A stretch of 64,000 bases of DNA from Rhododendron vialii (Eukaryota; Streptophyta; Magnoliopsida; Ericales; Ericaceae). A program made the translations under genes and the position numbers. The stretch covers positions 38,097,501-38,161,500 of the forward strand of contig NC_080567.1 of the NCBI RefSeq assembly GCF_030253575.1. Direction: 5' to 3'. A model generated the notes under the pieces. That model was not told the origin of the DNA and ran no database searches. It was given only the letters and a program-made list of their open reading frames with translations. The stretch's first letter is position 1. Each line of letters opens with the position of its first letter. Of this stretch, positions 11,933 through 24,013 are shown piece by piece.

Positions 11933-12730
11933 TCAAGGGCATTTGCGTCGGTTGTCGCGGGTAGTCATGGTAGCGTAGCAAGGACAAGCATCGTAATTCC
12001 CAGATGTGCCGGGAGGAACGCATTGGCATCTCGCGCAGCAGGTTCCGCATGCCCTGTTGCACAGGTTAGGCCTCGATGATAAGCTGCACCTTGTGGCACA
12101 GGCTCCCTTGCAATCTATACATACAAAAATCCAAGAAAACAAAAAACGCATCATATGTATGATTAGTCCCCATGTAGTCGTGCCATAAACTATAGTAAAA
12201 CCGTGTATTTGTGATGTTTGAAAAGAAAAAAGTTCGGAATTTTTCCTTTTTGGCGAACATTTTCAAGTTCTAGTGAACAATTTTTACTCTCCTTGTTCTT
12301 CTCAACGAGATGTATCAAAGATAGAAACTACAGTTTCTCTTTTCATCCAAAAAGAGTCATGAAAAATTTCGATAGAATTTGGCTTTTCAGCTTTCAAAAG
12401 GCAAAAAAAAAACTGATGAAAAGAAGGGATTAAAGACAACAAAGTCACGAAAAAATCATTGGGTTTTTTTTTCCTAAAGCACAATAACAGGGAAAGTGGG
12501 GATTTGCGTACTCATTGCCTTGCCGGTCGGAGTGTAGCCAGTCTGCAGCAATACATGTAGCATGGTCAGCAAAATTAAGTATTGAAAGCCTAATCAAAAC
12601 GGGATATGATTAACAAGTAATTTCGAGGGATTGAGATATTTACCGCTTGATCGGCATGGGCAGCCTGGACAAGGTCAAGAACAAGTAGAGAGAGAACAAT
12701 TGAAGCAATTAAGGCTTTAGAGATGGCCAT
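11933..12730 (-). CDS. GASA/snakin cysteine-rich peptide, GASA1-like
   Basis: This is a small secreted gibberellin-regulated peptide. Exons on the minus strand are 12730-12644, 12542-12512 and 12114-11933, joined in phase (99 residues). Residues about 1-26 form a signal peptide (MAISKALIASIVLSLLVLDL then VQAAHA). A short linker TGYTPTGKAM comes from the 31-bp middle exon. The mature domain from about residue 41 has all 12 cysteines in the family spacing (CKGAC, C, C, C, GTCC, CQC, CPC, final KCP), which form six disulfides. The signal peptide is very close to Arabidopsis GASA1 as I recall it. Such peptides act in growth, redox balance or defence; the role here is not shown. A TATA box lies 107 bp upstream, and RY-type CATGCATG motifs lie about 580 bp upstream. 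It is head to tail with the ERD2-like gene, as in Arabidopsis (At1g75750-75760, from memory). Confidence 0.93.
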
Positions 12731-12836
12731 TGACAAACTTGTTGCAAAAAAAGAGTGAAGAGAAAAGGTGTACTGGTAATTAAAGAAGGGAACTTTGTGC
12801 GATGTAGTATGATGCAAATGAAGAAGAAAAGAACCG

Positions 12837-12844
12837 TATTTATA
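12837..12844 (-). promoter_or_regulatory. TATA box of the GASA gene
   Basis: TATAAATA on the minus strand, 107 bp upstream of the ATG at 12730, is a strong plant TATA-box match at a normal distance. Confidence 0.65.
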
Positions 12845-13307
12845 GTGAGGGAGAGGGGAGAGAGTAGGTGGCAGGTGGACAGGCTCATGCAGGGGGCGCT
12901 CAAAGGCAATTCGAAAAGCAGAGAGTAGATCAACCGACTAAACCCTGTTCGGTTTGAGTTTTGAAGGATATTTTTAAGAATAATGCGTGAAGAGAGAGAT
13001 GAAAAAAATTTATTGAAAATTGTGCGCAGGAATTTTGAGTTTCCCAACGAACAAGCCCGAAGCAAGACCCGGGGGCTTGCTTCTTTTGAAGTCTCAAGTT
13101 TGAAAATTTTTAAATACTATCAATTCTTATGGGGTCAGCTTTTACGAAATTTTACTTTGTTTTTTATTAGTGCTTCCACCAGTGGGGGATGAGATTGATC
13201 TCCAAGTTTTAATCGACACGTGAGTAAACTGGCCCGATCACCATCACCGTGTGTTATGACAAAAGGAAAAGGCAAATCAAAAAGGGGAGCAAGAACGCGG
13301 AAGGAGG

Positions 13308-13329
13308 CATGCATGGCAATTTGCATGCA
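13308..13329. promoter_or_regulatory. Paired RY-type motifs upstream of the GASA gene
   Basis: CATGCATG at 13308-13315 and TGCATGCA at 13322-13329 are palindromic RY-core motifs, the sites bound by B3 factors such as ABI3, FUS3 and LEC2. They lie about 580-600 bp upstream of the GASA start codon. Function is inferred from the motif only. Confidence 0.4.
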
Positions 13330-13622
13330 CAGGCGAAGCCAGGGGAGAAAAGCAAAACAGGGGATAAGAAAAGGCTGGCAATTTGGCCCTGCCTGCACCT
13401 ACCAAATACCACCAGTCATACTCGTCAACCACGCATACAAAACATTATGGCAAGAAATTGTTTTAGTAATACATGGCTTATAATATCCCATAAAGCTGAG
13501 TGATGAAATCATTGACACGTCTAGTTTTTTATTAAACAATTGCACCTGAGGTCGGTCATGGTACTTATTATCCCACATCATAAAGCAATCTACAAATTAG
13601 AATTATAGAACAATATTATCTT

Positions 13623-13831
13623 CTTCTTCTTTTTGGTACTGTAGAGTGTCTCAGGCCAGTTTGAACAAATCTCGAATTAATTCTTATAGTCTCTCTCATA
13701 ATCGTTTCACATGCTTACGCGTGCGGATGAGGTGACCCCAAGAATTGGTAAGAAGAATCAAACCTGAGACTTTAGAATGGAACAAACACCTAAGTTTCAG
13801 GTCGACCACTTGGCCAACCCTTTGAAGTTCG
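13623..13831 (-). mobile_element. tRNA-derived SINE with target duplication
   Basis: On the minus strand it starts with an A-box-like GGGTTGGCCAAGTGGTC and a B-box-like GGTTTGATTCT, followed by a tRNA-unrelated body and a tail ending TACCAAAAAGAAGAAG. Flanking copies AATATTATCTT (13612-13622) and AATGTTATCTT (13832-13842) are an 11-bp target duplication with one mismatch. It resembles the SINE at 29436-29706 in both boxes and tail. Confidence 0.75.
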
Positions 13832-13842
13832 AATGTTATCTT

Positions 13843-14988
13843 TTGTGTGTGCGTATGTATAATGTATGTAAACGTGTGGAACCGTGGATTGTTTAGACGT
13901 AGACAAAAGATGAGAGGGGTTCACAGAATATGCTAGTGGTTGGTGGTTGCAGTGTAGATTATGGAGGAGGGCCTTCACCAGCTGCAGCCCAAAGTTTGTG
14001 CTTCGCAGCTGTCAGATTCTAGAGGTCTCTTTCTTTGTGCCGTGTGAATAAAATCATCTCCGAAAATATCATCCGAGATTCTCTGTGCCGGAAAAATAGT
14101 GTACCTTAACGGCACAGAGGATCTCAGGTGCGAAAATATATGTGTGCAACTACTAGATACATCGGTGGAGTGGTAGTCCATTGGCAACGCTTCTTGATTT
14201 TCCAGAAATAAAACTACCGGACACATACTGGATATAGATTCGGATGCACTTGTTTCACGGGAAGTGTGACGGAAATTGTGTCTAGTGAGACTGTACGTAG
14301 TAACGCATAACTATAAGTGCTGAAATCATCTCTCTGCATGGACATATGTAGAATTCAGTGCCATTTAGAATCTGGGATTTGCTAAGGAGAACCATGTCGA
14401 AACCAGGTTGGTGGTAGTTCATCCAAAGGCTCAACAAAACTAACTTTGAAAATGGTGGCTATATAGAGACCTATAATCTTCGTGGTAAGAAGTCTTGAGT
14501 AATATAATGCGTGTGCATGAGTGCAAGAAAGAGCATGATAGTGTCTTTCGAAATCATTCCTAACCATAAATTTTGTCAAAGCAAGGATTGAGAGCGGTAG
14601 AGTAGACTCGTAGAGCGCGAGGATTTTGAGAACGGGGCGGAGGTTTATGTGACCTAGGTAAGACACCCCCTCTGACTAGTCTAAGGGACAAAATCACCTG
14701 CTAAAATCCAGTGTCCATTTAGATCCACTTCATCTTGATATACAACTAGTTTAGGGCATATTACATCCGAACATAAATTTATTGTGACTGGTTTTGAGCA
14801 ATATGAATTGATTTGAGCTGCATGAATGTAGCCTATCCACCAGTTGAAAACGAGAAATCTAAGTGCAAGTTCAGGAACTTGATTTGCAGGTTCGCTTGAA
14901 TGATTTACAATCATTCTTCATTCATGCCCGGAACTAAAACAGTTTCAAGGGTTCCAAATTGCCCGGGCAAACCTCCAGCTCCCATCTT
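13843..14988. other. Gene-free spacer
   Basis: Over 1.1 kb I see only short open frames with no family resemblance. The stretch 14382-14930 is of even composition and could be an old, unrecognisable insertion. Nothing can be named. Confidence 0.5.
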
Positions 14989-15686
14989 CAGGGATGGAGC
15001 CAGAGAAAGACCAGTCGGGGCGGTCACCCCTGCAATGTAAAATAAAAAAAAAATTCCTATGAAAGTATATAGGCTCACCCCTATGTAAAATTTTGAAAAT
15101 TTATATATAATTGTAACCTTTGAACTACGAGGATACCAACATTAATTACTAAAGGCTAAGGGCTAAAATATAACAAAAAATAAAACTATTAAGGTTAATA
15201 TTGTAAATATTCAACTAATAAACTTCCACCTTTCGTTAGATGAGTTTAGTGTTTTATAATTTTATTTCTTTTTGCCCTAAAATCTCAATGGCACACCAAA
15301 TCCCCTCTCTCTCTCTCTAGAGACAGAGGAGAAGAGATTTTGAAAACCCTGAATAATTTTGGTAAAATTTAAGTTGTAGGTATGTCTTTCCCTAATTATT
15401 GTTCTAGACTTCTCCTAATTCTTTGTTTTTTGACTAATAAAATCAAGTAACATTAAAGCCCATGTACCAAATTCGTCCAATTGTGATGAATAAAAAAAAA
15501 GAAAAAAAGATGAACAATAAAAAAAAACAAGACACACACATCAAGATCAATCCCATTAATTAAACCAATTCATGCATTTATGTTATTTTGAGTTTTAATG
15601 TATTTACATAATTATGCATGAGTATTTATATTTTTTCTCGCATGCACGGTCGCCCCAGTGTGGTGAAATTCCTAACTTCGTCCCAG
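14989..15686. mobile_element. hAT-like non-autonomous element (about 0.7 kb)
   Basis: The left end CAGGGATGGAGCCAG and the reverse complement of the right end CTGGGACGAAGTTAG form imperfect inverted repeats, and the next 25 bp on both sides share a GGGGCGGTCACC/GGGGCGACC block. CATCTT(C) flanks both sides (14983-14988 and 15687-15692), consistent with a target duplication. CAGGG-like ends are common in hAT elements. The interior is AT-rich with a short CT run and no transposase. Confidence 0.6.
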
Positions 15687-16519
15687 CATCTTCCAACAGC
15701 AGATTGACAGCTAAACCCCCAACTCCACCTTCATCTATTGACGGCCCCTCTTCCTATTCTCCTGTACAAATATGTACACTGTATACTCTAATTGTGGCAA
15801 GATGTAGCATAAAAATGAGAGGGAGAGGTATTTGGGTTGATTTTCTTGCTTTGGGCTCCGGTAAGCAAAAATACTGTAAATTCTTCCCAATATTGAAATC
15901 TGCTGCCATTTGAGTATTCGATTGCCAAACTTCATTAAAATCATTACCTTTGTGTTTGTTTGTGTGCGTGTGTTCCTGGCATAACACAAAATACAAAACT
16001 GAAACTCAATGGCCAAAAAAATTGTACTCCACTGGCAAAGAAGGAGAAGCCAATTAAGCTTGAAATCAAAGTAGTACCTACTGCAACCAAGAAGATTGAT
16101 CAAAGCTGAAGGTAAATGAGCGCGCACAAAAAAAACAGGGATGTAAAAAAAAAAAATTAAAATGATGACCATATTCCTGCTGCTGGTTTGGTCAGCATCA
16201 GAATCGAAGTCATTGACGTTAAGAATGCAAACTACTGTCAAAGCCAAAAATAACTTAACCTCATCGTATAAATCCCAGGATTAATTCTGACACAAAGAAG
16301 TTAATGTGATCCCTAGTCAACCTAGTTTTTTCTCCCAATTAATCTAAAGCACCCACTGAAATTGCTCACAACCACCAAATTTACAGACAGTCCACTTCAT
16401 TTCCAGTCAAGGATTGACTACCCTGAAATATGAACTGTGTGCATAACAAAAGTAAGAAAATGACCAGCACCAGGTAGTATGTGTTTATCGCTTGATGCCA
16501 GCATGATTGAAATTCTCAG
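15687..16519. other. Gene-free spacer downstream of the ERD2-like gene
   Basis: This holds the 3' region of the minus-strand ERD2-like gene. Open frames here on either strand lack family resemblance. Confidence 0.5.
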
Positions 16520-19500
16520 TTACACAACTCCAGAAGGAAGACGTAGCACAAGCTGACCTCCAAAAACGCTGCAAACACAACAAAACAAAACTTGATAATT
16601 AAACAAAACAAAACCCTGATTGAGTGTTTGCATAATTTAAATACAGTGATATGGAATGTTTATTCAACCTTTTTACGTAGTAGTAACAGAAATCTGCTAG
16701 TATGAAAGTTTGAACAATTTCGGAGATGAGAACCATCGAAGGCCATAATCCGTAACCCAGAGCTGTCAGCAGATGTCCACGACTGTCCAAAACCTATTTA
16801 AAGGATTGAAAAACAAAGAAATAACGGCAAAGTATGAATCCAAAATCGAAGATTAGCAGGAGAAATCCAAATAGAGTTGACAACCATGATGGCACAAGTT
16901 ACTCTCTTAAACTAAAGACCTGATATAACCCATAACAGTGCACTTAAAATAGTCCCCAGATTGATAAATGAAGTTGCTTAGTTGCTTCATTAGTGAATCA
17001 GTGATTCTTGTGATAGGAAATAACTACTAAAATCATGCACACAGATTCTGTCCAAATTTGCCTTCTCCAACAAATAAGCAACAATTCACTCCATGCGTTA
17101 CTTGACAACAAATTCAACCCAAACAAAATCCCTGGGAAAAAAAAAACTTTTTAAAATAGTGCCAGGCATTTAATAATCACTTTGTTAGTAATCTGAGCAT
17201 TCTTAAGAGGCCTCTGCCCACTAAGGTACGCACATGACCAAAGTCTCCCAGAAGGACTGCCTGCTTCTACATAGAAGCTGTTTTGCACAGCACTGGTAGA
17301 TATATCCAAGATTCAATTAAAGATCAAGTCAAGGGAAAATGCCACCGCTAAAATAATCCACGGAAAAACCTATTTGAAATACTGTCAGCCATTTTCTAAT
17401 CACTTGGTTACTAATCCGAGCATAAGTTCTTAAGAGGCCTCTTCCCACCAAGGTATGCACATGATCAGACTTTCCCTAAGGACAGCCTGCTTCTATATGT
17501 AACCCGTTTTGGTCAGCTCCAGGAGGGGAGAGATATCCATGATTCAATTGGAGATCGACTCAAGGGAGAATGCCTCTGCTAAGAGATTCACATCTTAATT
17601 CTTGCAAAGGAAAGGCTTTTCCCAGTATCCACAGTTACGAACATTCTTCTCGTTTATATAAGTGAAAGGTCGAGTCCACTTGCTGATCCAAAACAGGTGA
17701 AAGAAATTTTTGTAGATTCAGAGGTGAGCAAGGGGGGCAGAGCTTTCCCTAGTCAACTCTTCTCTGGAAATAATTTTTTCCCCATGTTACATGGACCCAG
17801 AAACGGATGTCGGGTGTGAGAACATGAATAAATATCAAATCCATCTAATTTTTTATTTCGAGGATACGGAGACCCTAAATATTTAAAAACCTTAATTAGT
17901 AACTTTATTTTCTAGCTTAAATGGTGTTTACTAGTCGTCTTAGATTCTTTCGTGCATATTATAGGAGTTCTATGAGAACTTAGTGGGGTATTTGAGTTAG
18001 GAACACACGTTTGCTAAGTTATTGTCCAACTAGAATGCTGTCTTATGCTGGGAGGCTTCAGCTTATTACCTCTGTCCTTTTCAGTTTGCAGGTTTTTTGG
18101 TCTATGCATTTCATTCTCCCTAAGGCAGTTGGGAAGCATATTGAGCTCCTTTTGAGGAACTTCCTTTGGGCAGGATCTACCAAGTTAATCACTCCCATAA
18201 GGTTGCTTGGGACAACAAAAGTTGTCCTAAAAACAAGGGAGGTCTTGGTATGAGGAGGATTATGGATTGGAATTATGCTGTAATGGCTAAACATCTTTGG
18301 GCCATCTGCTCTCATCAGAATTCCTTATGGGTCAAATGGAGTTATCTGCATATCTATCATCAAGAATCAATGCCTTTGGTCAATGAACATTCCTTCTTCT
18401 TGCTCATGACTCATGAGTTACTTCAGCTCAGACCTAAAGTGAGACCCTTAACTAGATACATGATTGGCGATGGATCTTCTACTTATTTTTGGTATGATAA
18501 TTGGCACCCTGCTGGGCCTCTTCTTGATTACTATGGCCATCACTTTCAGTTGGTTTTTGGTATTCCTGTGGCAGCTAAAGTTTCTTGCATAATATATAAC
18601 GATATCTGGACTCGCCCTTTTTTCTCTCTTCCATGTCCTGATTTCACGCCTCATCCCAATGTTCCTGATGCAGTCATTTGGTATGGCTCTCCTTCATCCA
18701 AGTATCAGGCCTCTCATGCTTGGAATGCTTTTAGGATTCACTATCCTATAATTCCCTGGCACAAGGTTGTTTGGTTCTCAAATAATATTCCAAGGCATAG
18801 TTTTATACTATGGATGGCCGTTAGAGGGAGCTTCCGAACCAAAGATAAGCTCCACAGTTGGGGAGTTATTGCTAGTTCTACTTGTTCTCTATGTGATCAG
18901 CTCCCTGAAACTCTGGATCACAATCTTTTTGACCGTCCCTTCTCCAGTCAACTGTGGTCTGCCATTGCTGATCTCTGTTGCATCCCCTTGGTCCAGCCTT
19001 TTGGTCTCAAAAGATCGCCTGGTTCTGCTCTAATTTCAAAGGGAAGGGTTTTTCTAATCTTCTTAGGAGACTTGCTTTTGCTGCTGCAGTTTATTTTGTA
19101 TGGCAAGAGAGGAATTATAGAATTTTTCAAGGCATTCAAAAGCCTCCTTCAGCTGTTATTGGCCAAGTCAGATTCAAAGTCAGGTTAAAAGCTTCCCAAA
19201 GCAGGAATGTGAATCCTACAGCTTTATCCTCTCAGCTATGCCAGAATTGGCACATTTCTCTCTAGTTGTTTGCTTTTGTATAGGCTCTAGTTTTCAGTTG
19301 TGGTATATCCATGTATAGGCTCATACCTTTGATTCTTTGTACCTCTTGAGGATCTTTCCTTCTGGTTCTAATAAAATGGTTAATTAACCCCCCAAAAAAA
19401 CTAAACATGTTCGACACGGATCGCATACCCTTATTTGAGTGCCGACTGTCCAACAGGGGTACTTTACACATTTTGAAGGATCCATGTAACATAGCTTTTC

Positions 19501-22500
19501 CTTTTGTTCTCTTTGTGATCGCATATAGGATTCCTTTTCAAGCTTTGAGTCTATTGTGGCAGTTGTCCATATAGATCCTTTCGAGTAGAGTTCTTGAATG
19601 CATAAAGAGGTTTAAAGCCTTTTATTTAAAGAGGAAAGTACAACTCCAAAAACCCTTTTTCAAGCTCTGGTTTAAGTCACTCATACACAGATGATTGGTG
19701 CTAGATTTTTCACTGACTAGTTGAGATTGTAGAATAGTCACAACCTTGTAACAATGACGAATTCCTCTTCTAACTTGCCACAGAATGACAGTAATGGGAA
19801 AAAAAAAACAAAAGGCATTATGTGAGTTAATGTCATTTTTCCCATCACAAACTACTACCTACCACACATAAAGATAAGCAACTACTATCGTCATATAAGG
19901 TGTCCAACGGTCTACTTCTAGCCGAATTTTTAGTGAGTCTCATACTGGTTCATGTTTGTCAGCACATGCTCTACACTCACAGTTGGTCAACAGACAGGTA
20001 TCTAACACGAGCAGATATCAACCAATGTTTGGAAGCCAAACCTGAAGAACCCAGTGAGCACAGCTCAAGAACCTTGCAACTCCCAAGGCAAACACATAAT
20101 GAGCTGTGAATGGTTCAACAATCTGGAAGTAGAAAAAGAAGTACGATCAACAAGCCAATTAAAAAAAAAAAAAAAAACATTTACGTTATGTGTGAGGGTA
20201 CTCTACCTTTGTATTTTGCATGACACGCAGCTGGGGTAATACGGACACAGCTTCCAAATAAACACAGAATGCCCAGAAAATCCTGTTGATAATATGATGC
20301 GACGTTGATGGATGAATTAGCAGAGCCAACACAGCACAGGGCAACACCTACAACAACATGCAAAACAAGTTAAAAGTCTTTTGGCAAAAAGGAACAACTC
20401 ACTCCACATTAGAGATACATAAAGAAACTATGGCAAAGAACTAAGAATATCTTGTTTATTGCGGCTATTCAGTTGAGGTAACGATCCATCATAAAAAATC
20501 AGCAACATTTATGATACCCAAAAGCTGCACCAATGCAATTTATTGCAACGAAACAGATAAGTTACAAACTGTTTGAGATACTAAAACTTTGGCATCCAAG
20601 AAAGATCATGAAGATCCCGGAAGAAATTTTGCTTTATAACGTCTTTGAACCAAAGCTATTGTTTTTGACAACATCAACAAATCTAAGTACACAAAATTCA
20701 AGTAGGATAACGGAGAGAGAATAATCGGCTTAACCAGTCGTCCACAAGAGTTAATTTTACTGATTTAGTAGCAAGGAGAATAACAAACAGGATTTAAAAG
20801 AAAACAATAAAGAGCTATAACACAATATACATATAGAAAGATAAATTTGATAGCGTTTATGAATGTACTTCACTAAACACCGAACATCTGAAAATAAAGC
20901 AAGGTCACACAGACCTTTTGATTCACTATGACAACAATTTCCTCTTAATGACACCGAAGGAAGGCTCATTTCTTAACCATTAAGCTCAATTAATTATAAA
21001 CTGGTGGTATCTGAATGACATAGAAGAAAGGCTAAACTTGTTGGCCCAAAAAAATAAGCTGGTTATAACTTTGAAAGAAAACAGTGAAACAGCATGGAAA
21101 TGAGAAGGCACACCACATAATATATCGGAAAGTTGTCTTTGTCCTCCATATAGCTTGACTTTAGATTAAAACGAATCATATAAATAACCCATAGAGTTGT
21201 AGCCAACGTGCACATATCAAGCAAGGTGTGTATGTCATATTCCATGACAAAGCTGCAGTACAGCCTAACAGCCAAAAATAGAGCTGTCAGTTCCTGAGAT
21301 TTAAGTGAGAGTCCTGCAGATAATCAAGAGTTATCATCAGTAACGTATCCAAAGCATACATGACACAGTTATTAAAAGAAATACTGTGCTATAAACTAAG
21401 TCGCATTAACGAAACTGAAAACTGCATAATTCCAACTTTGAATGAAAACTATATCAACTCACAAGTGCTTCAATGACTTTCTGAGAATAAGTCTGTGGTT
21501 TTAACTTGCATGCACTCACTAGAAAGAATAAGATCAAGATAGCAACCAAAACAAATGATTTCAACACAATCCCCAAGAAAGACCACCATGAAAAACTGTT
21601 ATAGTGCTTTCACACATTAACTCTTGCGTCTTTGGCCAACTTTTGCGTCTTCTCTGGTTTACTAACAAACCCATAAACATAAATAACCATGAATCTCTGA
21701 GAGAGAGAGAACAACTTATTAAATGTGCTTCCACCGGCTGCTATAGGCAACTGTATAAGGAATTGTATATCTCCTCGATGAAATTATTAAATTGATAACC
21801 AGAACAGGTTGACAATTAGCTGATTAAATTCATTCACGAACATATGACAATAGAACTAATTTTTGGTGTAACTAAGCGGCTAGATATATTACCCAAAAAC
21901 AAGCTATTACACTGACATTTAGTACAGTTCCCAAAGGATGCTGACAAAGCAGCAATAAAACTCCATCCAATAGAAGAAAGAACATGAAAAATGAGAAATG
22001 AAATCTCCCTACCCTACAAATCAACATTTGCTCGACTACTCTATTCAAGCTCCGTTTCGTTACTTATCAGCTATAATATCCAGTTTTCTAAGATTGATTC
22101 AGCAATCCCAAAACCAACTCACGTAACAAAAATAATAGGGACCCAAAAAATTAACACAAAACCCCACAGAAATACAAAACCAACACTCTATCCATTCAAG
22201 CTCCGTTCGGTGGCAGATAAATCATACAGAAAGCATTTTTTCTTTGACCTTTGAATATGTTCAAGATTTTAAGATCAGCTAAAAGGTCCAATTTTACACC
22301 TAACATCCATTCAGGAATTGGATGACACAAACGGAAAAAAAACCCACAAAAAGATAAGAAGCTACGTCAATAAAAACGTGTAATTTGCCAATAAGTATTT
22401 TTACCTGCACAAGTTTCTTTTGGGACCTTAGAATAGGTTCGAGATAAGAAAATTAGCTAAAAGATCCAATTTTTCCTTAATCTTCCTAAGATTTGATTCA

Positions 22501-23289
22501 GCAATTCAATTACACAAACCAAACCAAACCCACATACGAAAAGACACAAAGAAAAAAACCCTTCTTTTGGGACCTTAGAATGGGTTCGAGATAAGAAGAT
22601 CAGCTAAAAGATCCAATTTTTCCCTAATCTTCCTAACATTGATTCAGCAATTCAATTACACAAACCAAAACAAACCCACATACCAAAAGACACAAAGAAA
22701 AGAAAAACCATATCCATAGAGCCACACAATTCGCCAAATAAGTACTTTACCAGCAAAAGTTTCTTTTGACCAGAAGATCAGCTAAAGAAACAACTCAATT
22801 ACACAAACAAAACAAACCCACATAGTAAAAGGACACAATCTTCAAAAGTTTCCCTAATCTTCCCCAACATTCAATCAACAACTCAATTACACAAACAAAA
22901 ACAAAAACAAAAACAAACCCACATCTTCAAAAGTTTCCCTAATCTTCCCCAACATTCCATCAACAACTCAATTACACAAACAAAAACAAACCCACATAGT
23001 AAAAGGACACAAAGATAAAAACCCATATCAAAAAAACAACATATAATTCCAATTAAGTTTTTTTACCAGCACAAGTTTTCTCCTTCATGAGCTTGTAGAT
23101 GAGGACGGAGATTCCAATGGAGTGAACAGCCTCGGCGGCGACGAAAAGGTTGTCGTGATCGTGCACGATGACTCGAAGCAACACCAGCGCAGCCATACCG
23201 GTGACGACGGCGAGGAAAGCCTTCACCTTTGGCGGCTGTCTCCTGACCCATACCGATACGGCGTGGATCGGCCTCTTTGTTGACCTCAT
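16520..23289 (-). CDS. ER-lumen protein-retaining receptor family protein (ERD2-like)
   Basis: The family of KDEL/HDEL receptors are seven-helix membrane proteins of the Golgi and ER. This protein belongs to the plant ERD2-like branch of about 272 residues, longer than true ERD2 (about 215), whose ligand is less clear. Six minus-strand exons join in phase: 23289-23067, 21313-21114, 20347-20207, 20122-20042, 16793-16669 and 16568-16520. The N-terminus (MRSTKRPIHAVSVWVRRQPP) precedes helices at FLAVVTGMAALVLLRVIV, the block HDHDNLFVAAEAVHSIGISV, LYCSFVMEYDIHTLLD, then VLPCAVLALLIHPSTSHH, FVFALGVARFLSCAHW-like residues (YVFALGVARFLSCAHWVLQ) and LTALGYGLWPSMVLISEIVQ. The C-terminus is FGGQLVLRLPSGVV. 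Intron 4 (20041-16794) carries a LINE inside an older MITE and a tandem duplication. Intron 1 holds repeated copies of its own 5' splice site. The gene looks intact. Confidence 0.95.
17152..17585. repeat. Tandem duplication (about 220-bp unit, two copies) in ERD2-like intron 4
   Basis: Two diverged copies (about 17152-17370 and 17378-17585) share TTCTTAAGAGGCCTCT, CCTGCTTCTA, GATTCAATT and CAAGGGARAATGCC blocks in the same order. No protein is encoded. Confidence 0.75.
17782..19494. mobile_element. Old MITE with CTATGTTACATGGA-type ends, split by a LINE
   Basis: CATGTTACATGGACCC at 17782 and its inverted partner GGATCCATGTAACATAG ending at 19494 bracket the LINE. Inner sequences (GGATGTCGGGTGTGAGAACATG on the left; CGACACGGATCGC and GTGCCGACTGTCC on the right) fit a widespread plant MITE whose ends read CTATGTTGCWCGGACTC. 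The simplest reading is that the LINE inserted into this MITE. Confidence 0.5.
17990..19400 (+). mobile_element. 5'-truncated LINE (L1-type), 3' part of ORF2
   Basis: The + strand, antisense to the ERD2-like gene, encodes the end of a reverse transcriptase (MLSYAGRLQLITSVLFSLQV, then NFLWAGS), a linker (WDNKSCPKNKGGLGMRRIMD, YMIGDGSSTYFWYDNWHP) and the zinc-binding region with CSLCDQLPETLDH. The final segment AAAVYFVWQERNYRIFQG precedes a stop at about 19264. A 3' untranslated tail follows and ends in a short A-run at about 19392-19400. Two frame shifts (near 18175 and 19010) break the frame, so it is inactive, though still well preserved. The 5' part is missing, as usual after incomplete reverse transcription. 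Confidence 0.88.
22247..23040. repeat. Degenerate tandem repeats in ERD2-like intron 1, including copies of the exon 1 end
   Basis: Four diverged units (starting about 22247, 22419, 22567 and 22766) share a GGACCTTAGAATRGGTTCGAG block, CCAATTTTTCCYTAATCTTCC and CAATTACACAAAC. Units 1 and 3 end with near copies of the last exon 1 bases and its splice donor (22403-22416 and 22749-22760). Confidence 0.75.
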
Positions 23290-24013
23290 CGTGTCTTTTT
23301 CTCCTCTCTATGCGGCGGTCTGCGGTGGCGAGAAAGTGATCTGAGAATGGAACGGTCTTGATTTGGAGAGAAAATGTGTTTGCCTGGGAGTCTCGGACCA
23401 GGAGTCTTGTCGATCTCTTGACTAAGGCTGTGTTTGGGTCTCTGAAAAAGTTTTTGCTTTTTTCGGGCGAGTGTTTTTGTCTGGATGTTTTGTCAGTCTT
23501 TTATCAAGAGTTTTCATTTTATTTGATTCAAAAAGGAGATGGATCGTAGATGGGGAAAAAATCCTCAATGGACAAAAAACGATATCGACACAAATCAAAG
23601 TAAAGTAGGGAATGGATCCAAATATAGATGTGCCTAGAACCGTTTAATATGTATGAACATACGAAACTCGTGTTTGTTAAATGATTCCGAACATTTTTTT
23701 ATTCGGTATATTGGTGAAAATTTGATATTTACACTCTTTTTTTTTGTTATTCGCACTTTTTTTCTTTTTTAGTATTGAAAGTGGATAATTTTTTTTGCTA
23801 AAAGACAAAAACAAATATGAATAACAAAAAACAAATATGAATATCATTTCCTATATTTGTGCGGACTGTGCTCTTTTGTTTGTTCCGTTAGCATTACTTA
23901 AAAAAAGGTGATATCTGCGAATTTCTAGAATTATTTTAATAAACGTTATACTGGAGGAAAATGTATTGAAAATAAAAAGTTTCTGAAATAATGGTTTCCA
24001 AACATCCTATATA
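23290..24013. other. ERD2-like upstream region
   Basis: This spacer between two genes on the same strand holds the ERD2-like 5' leader and promoter. No clear TATA box, repeat or gene was found. Confidence 0.5.
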
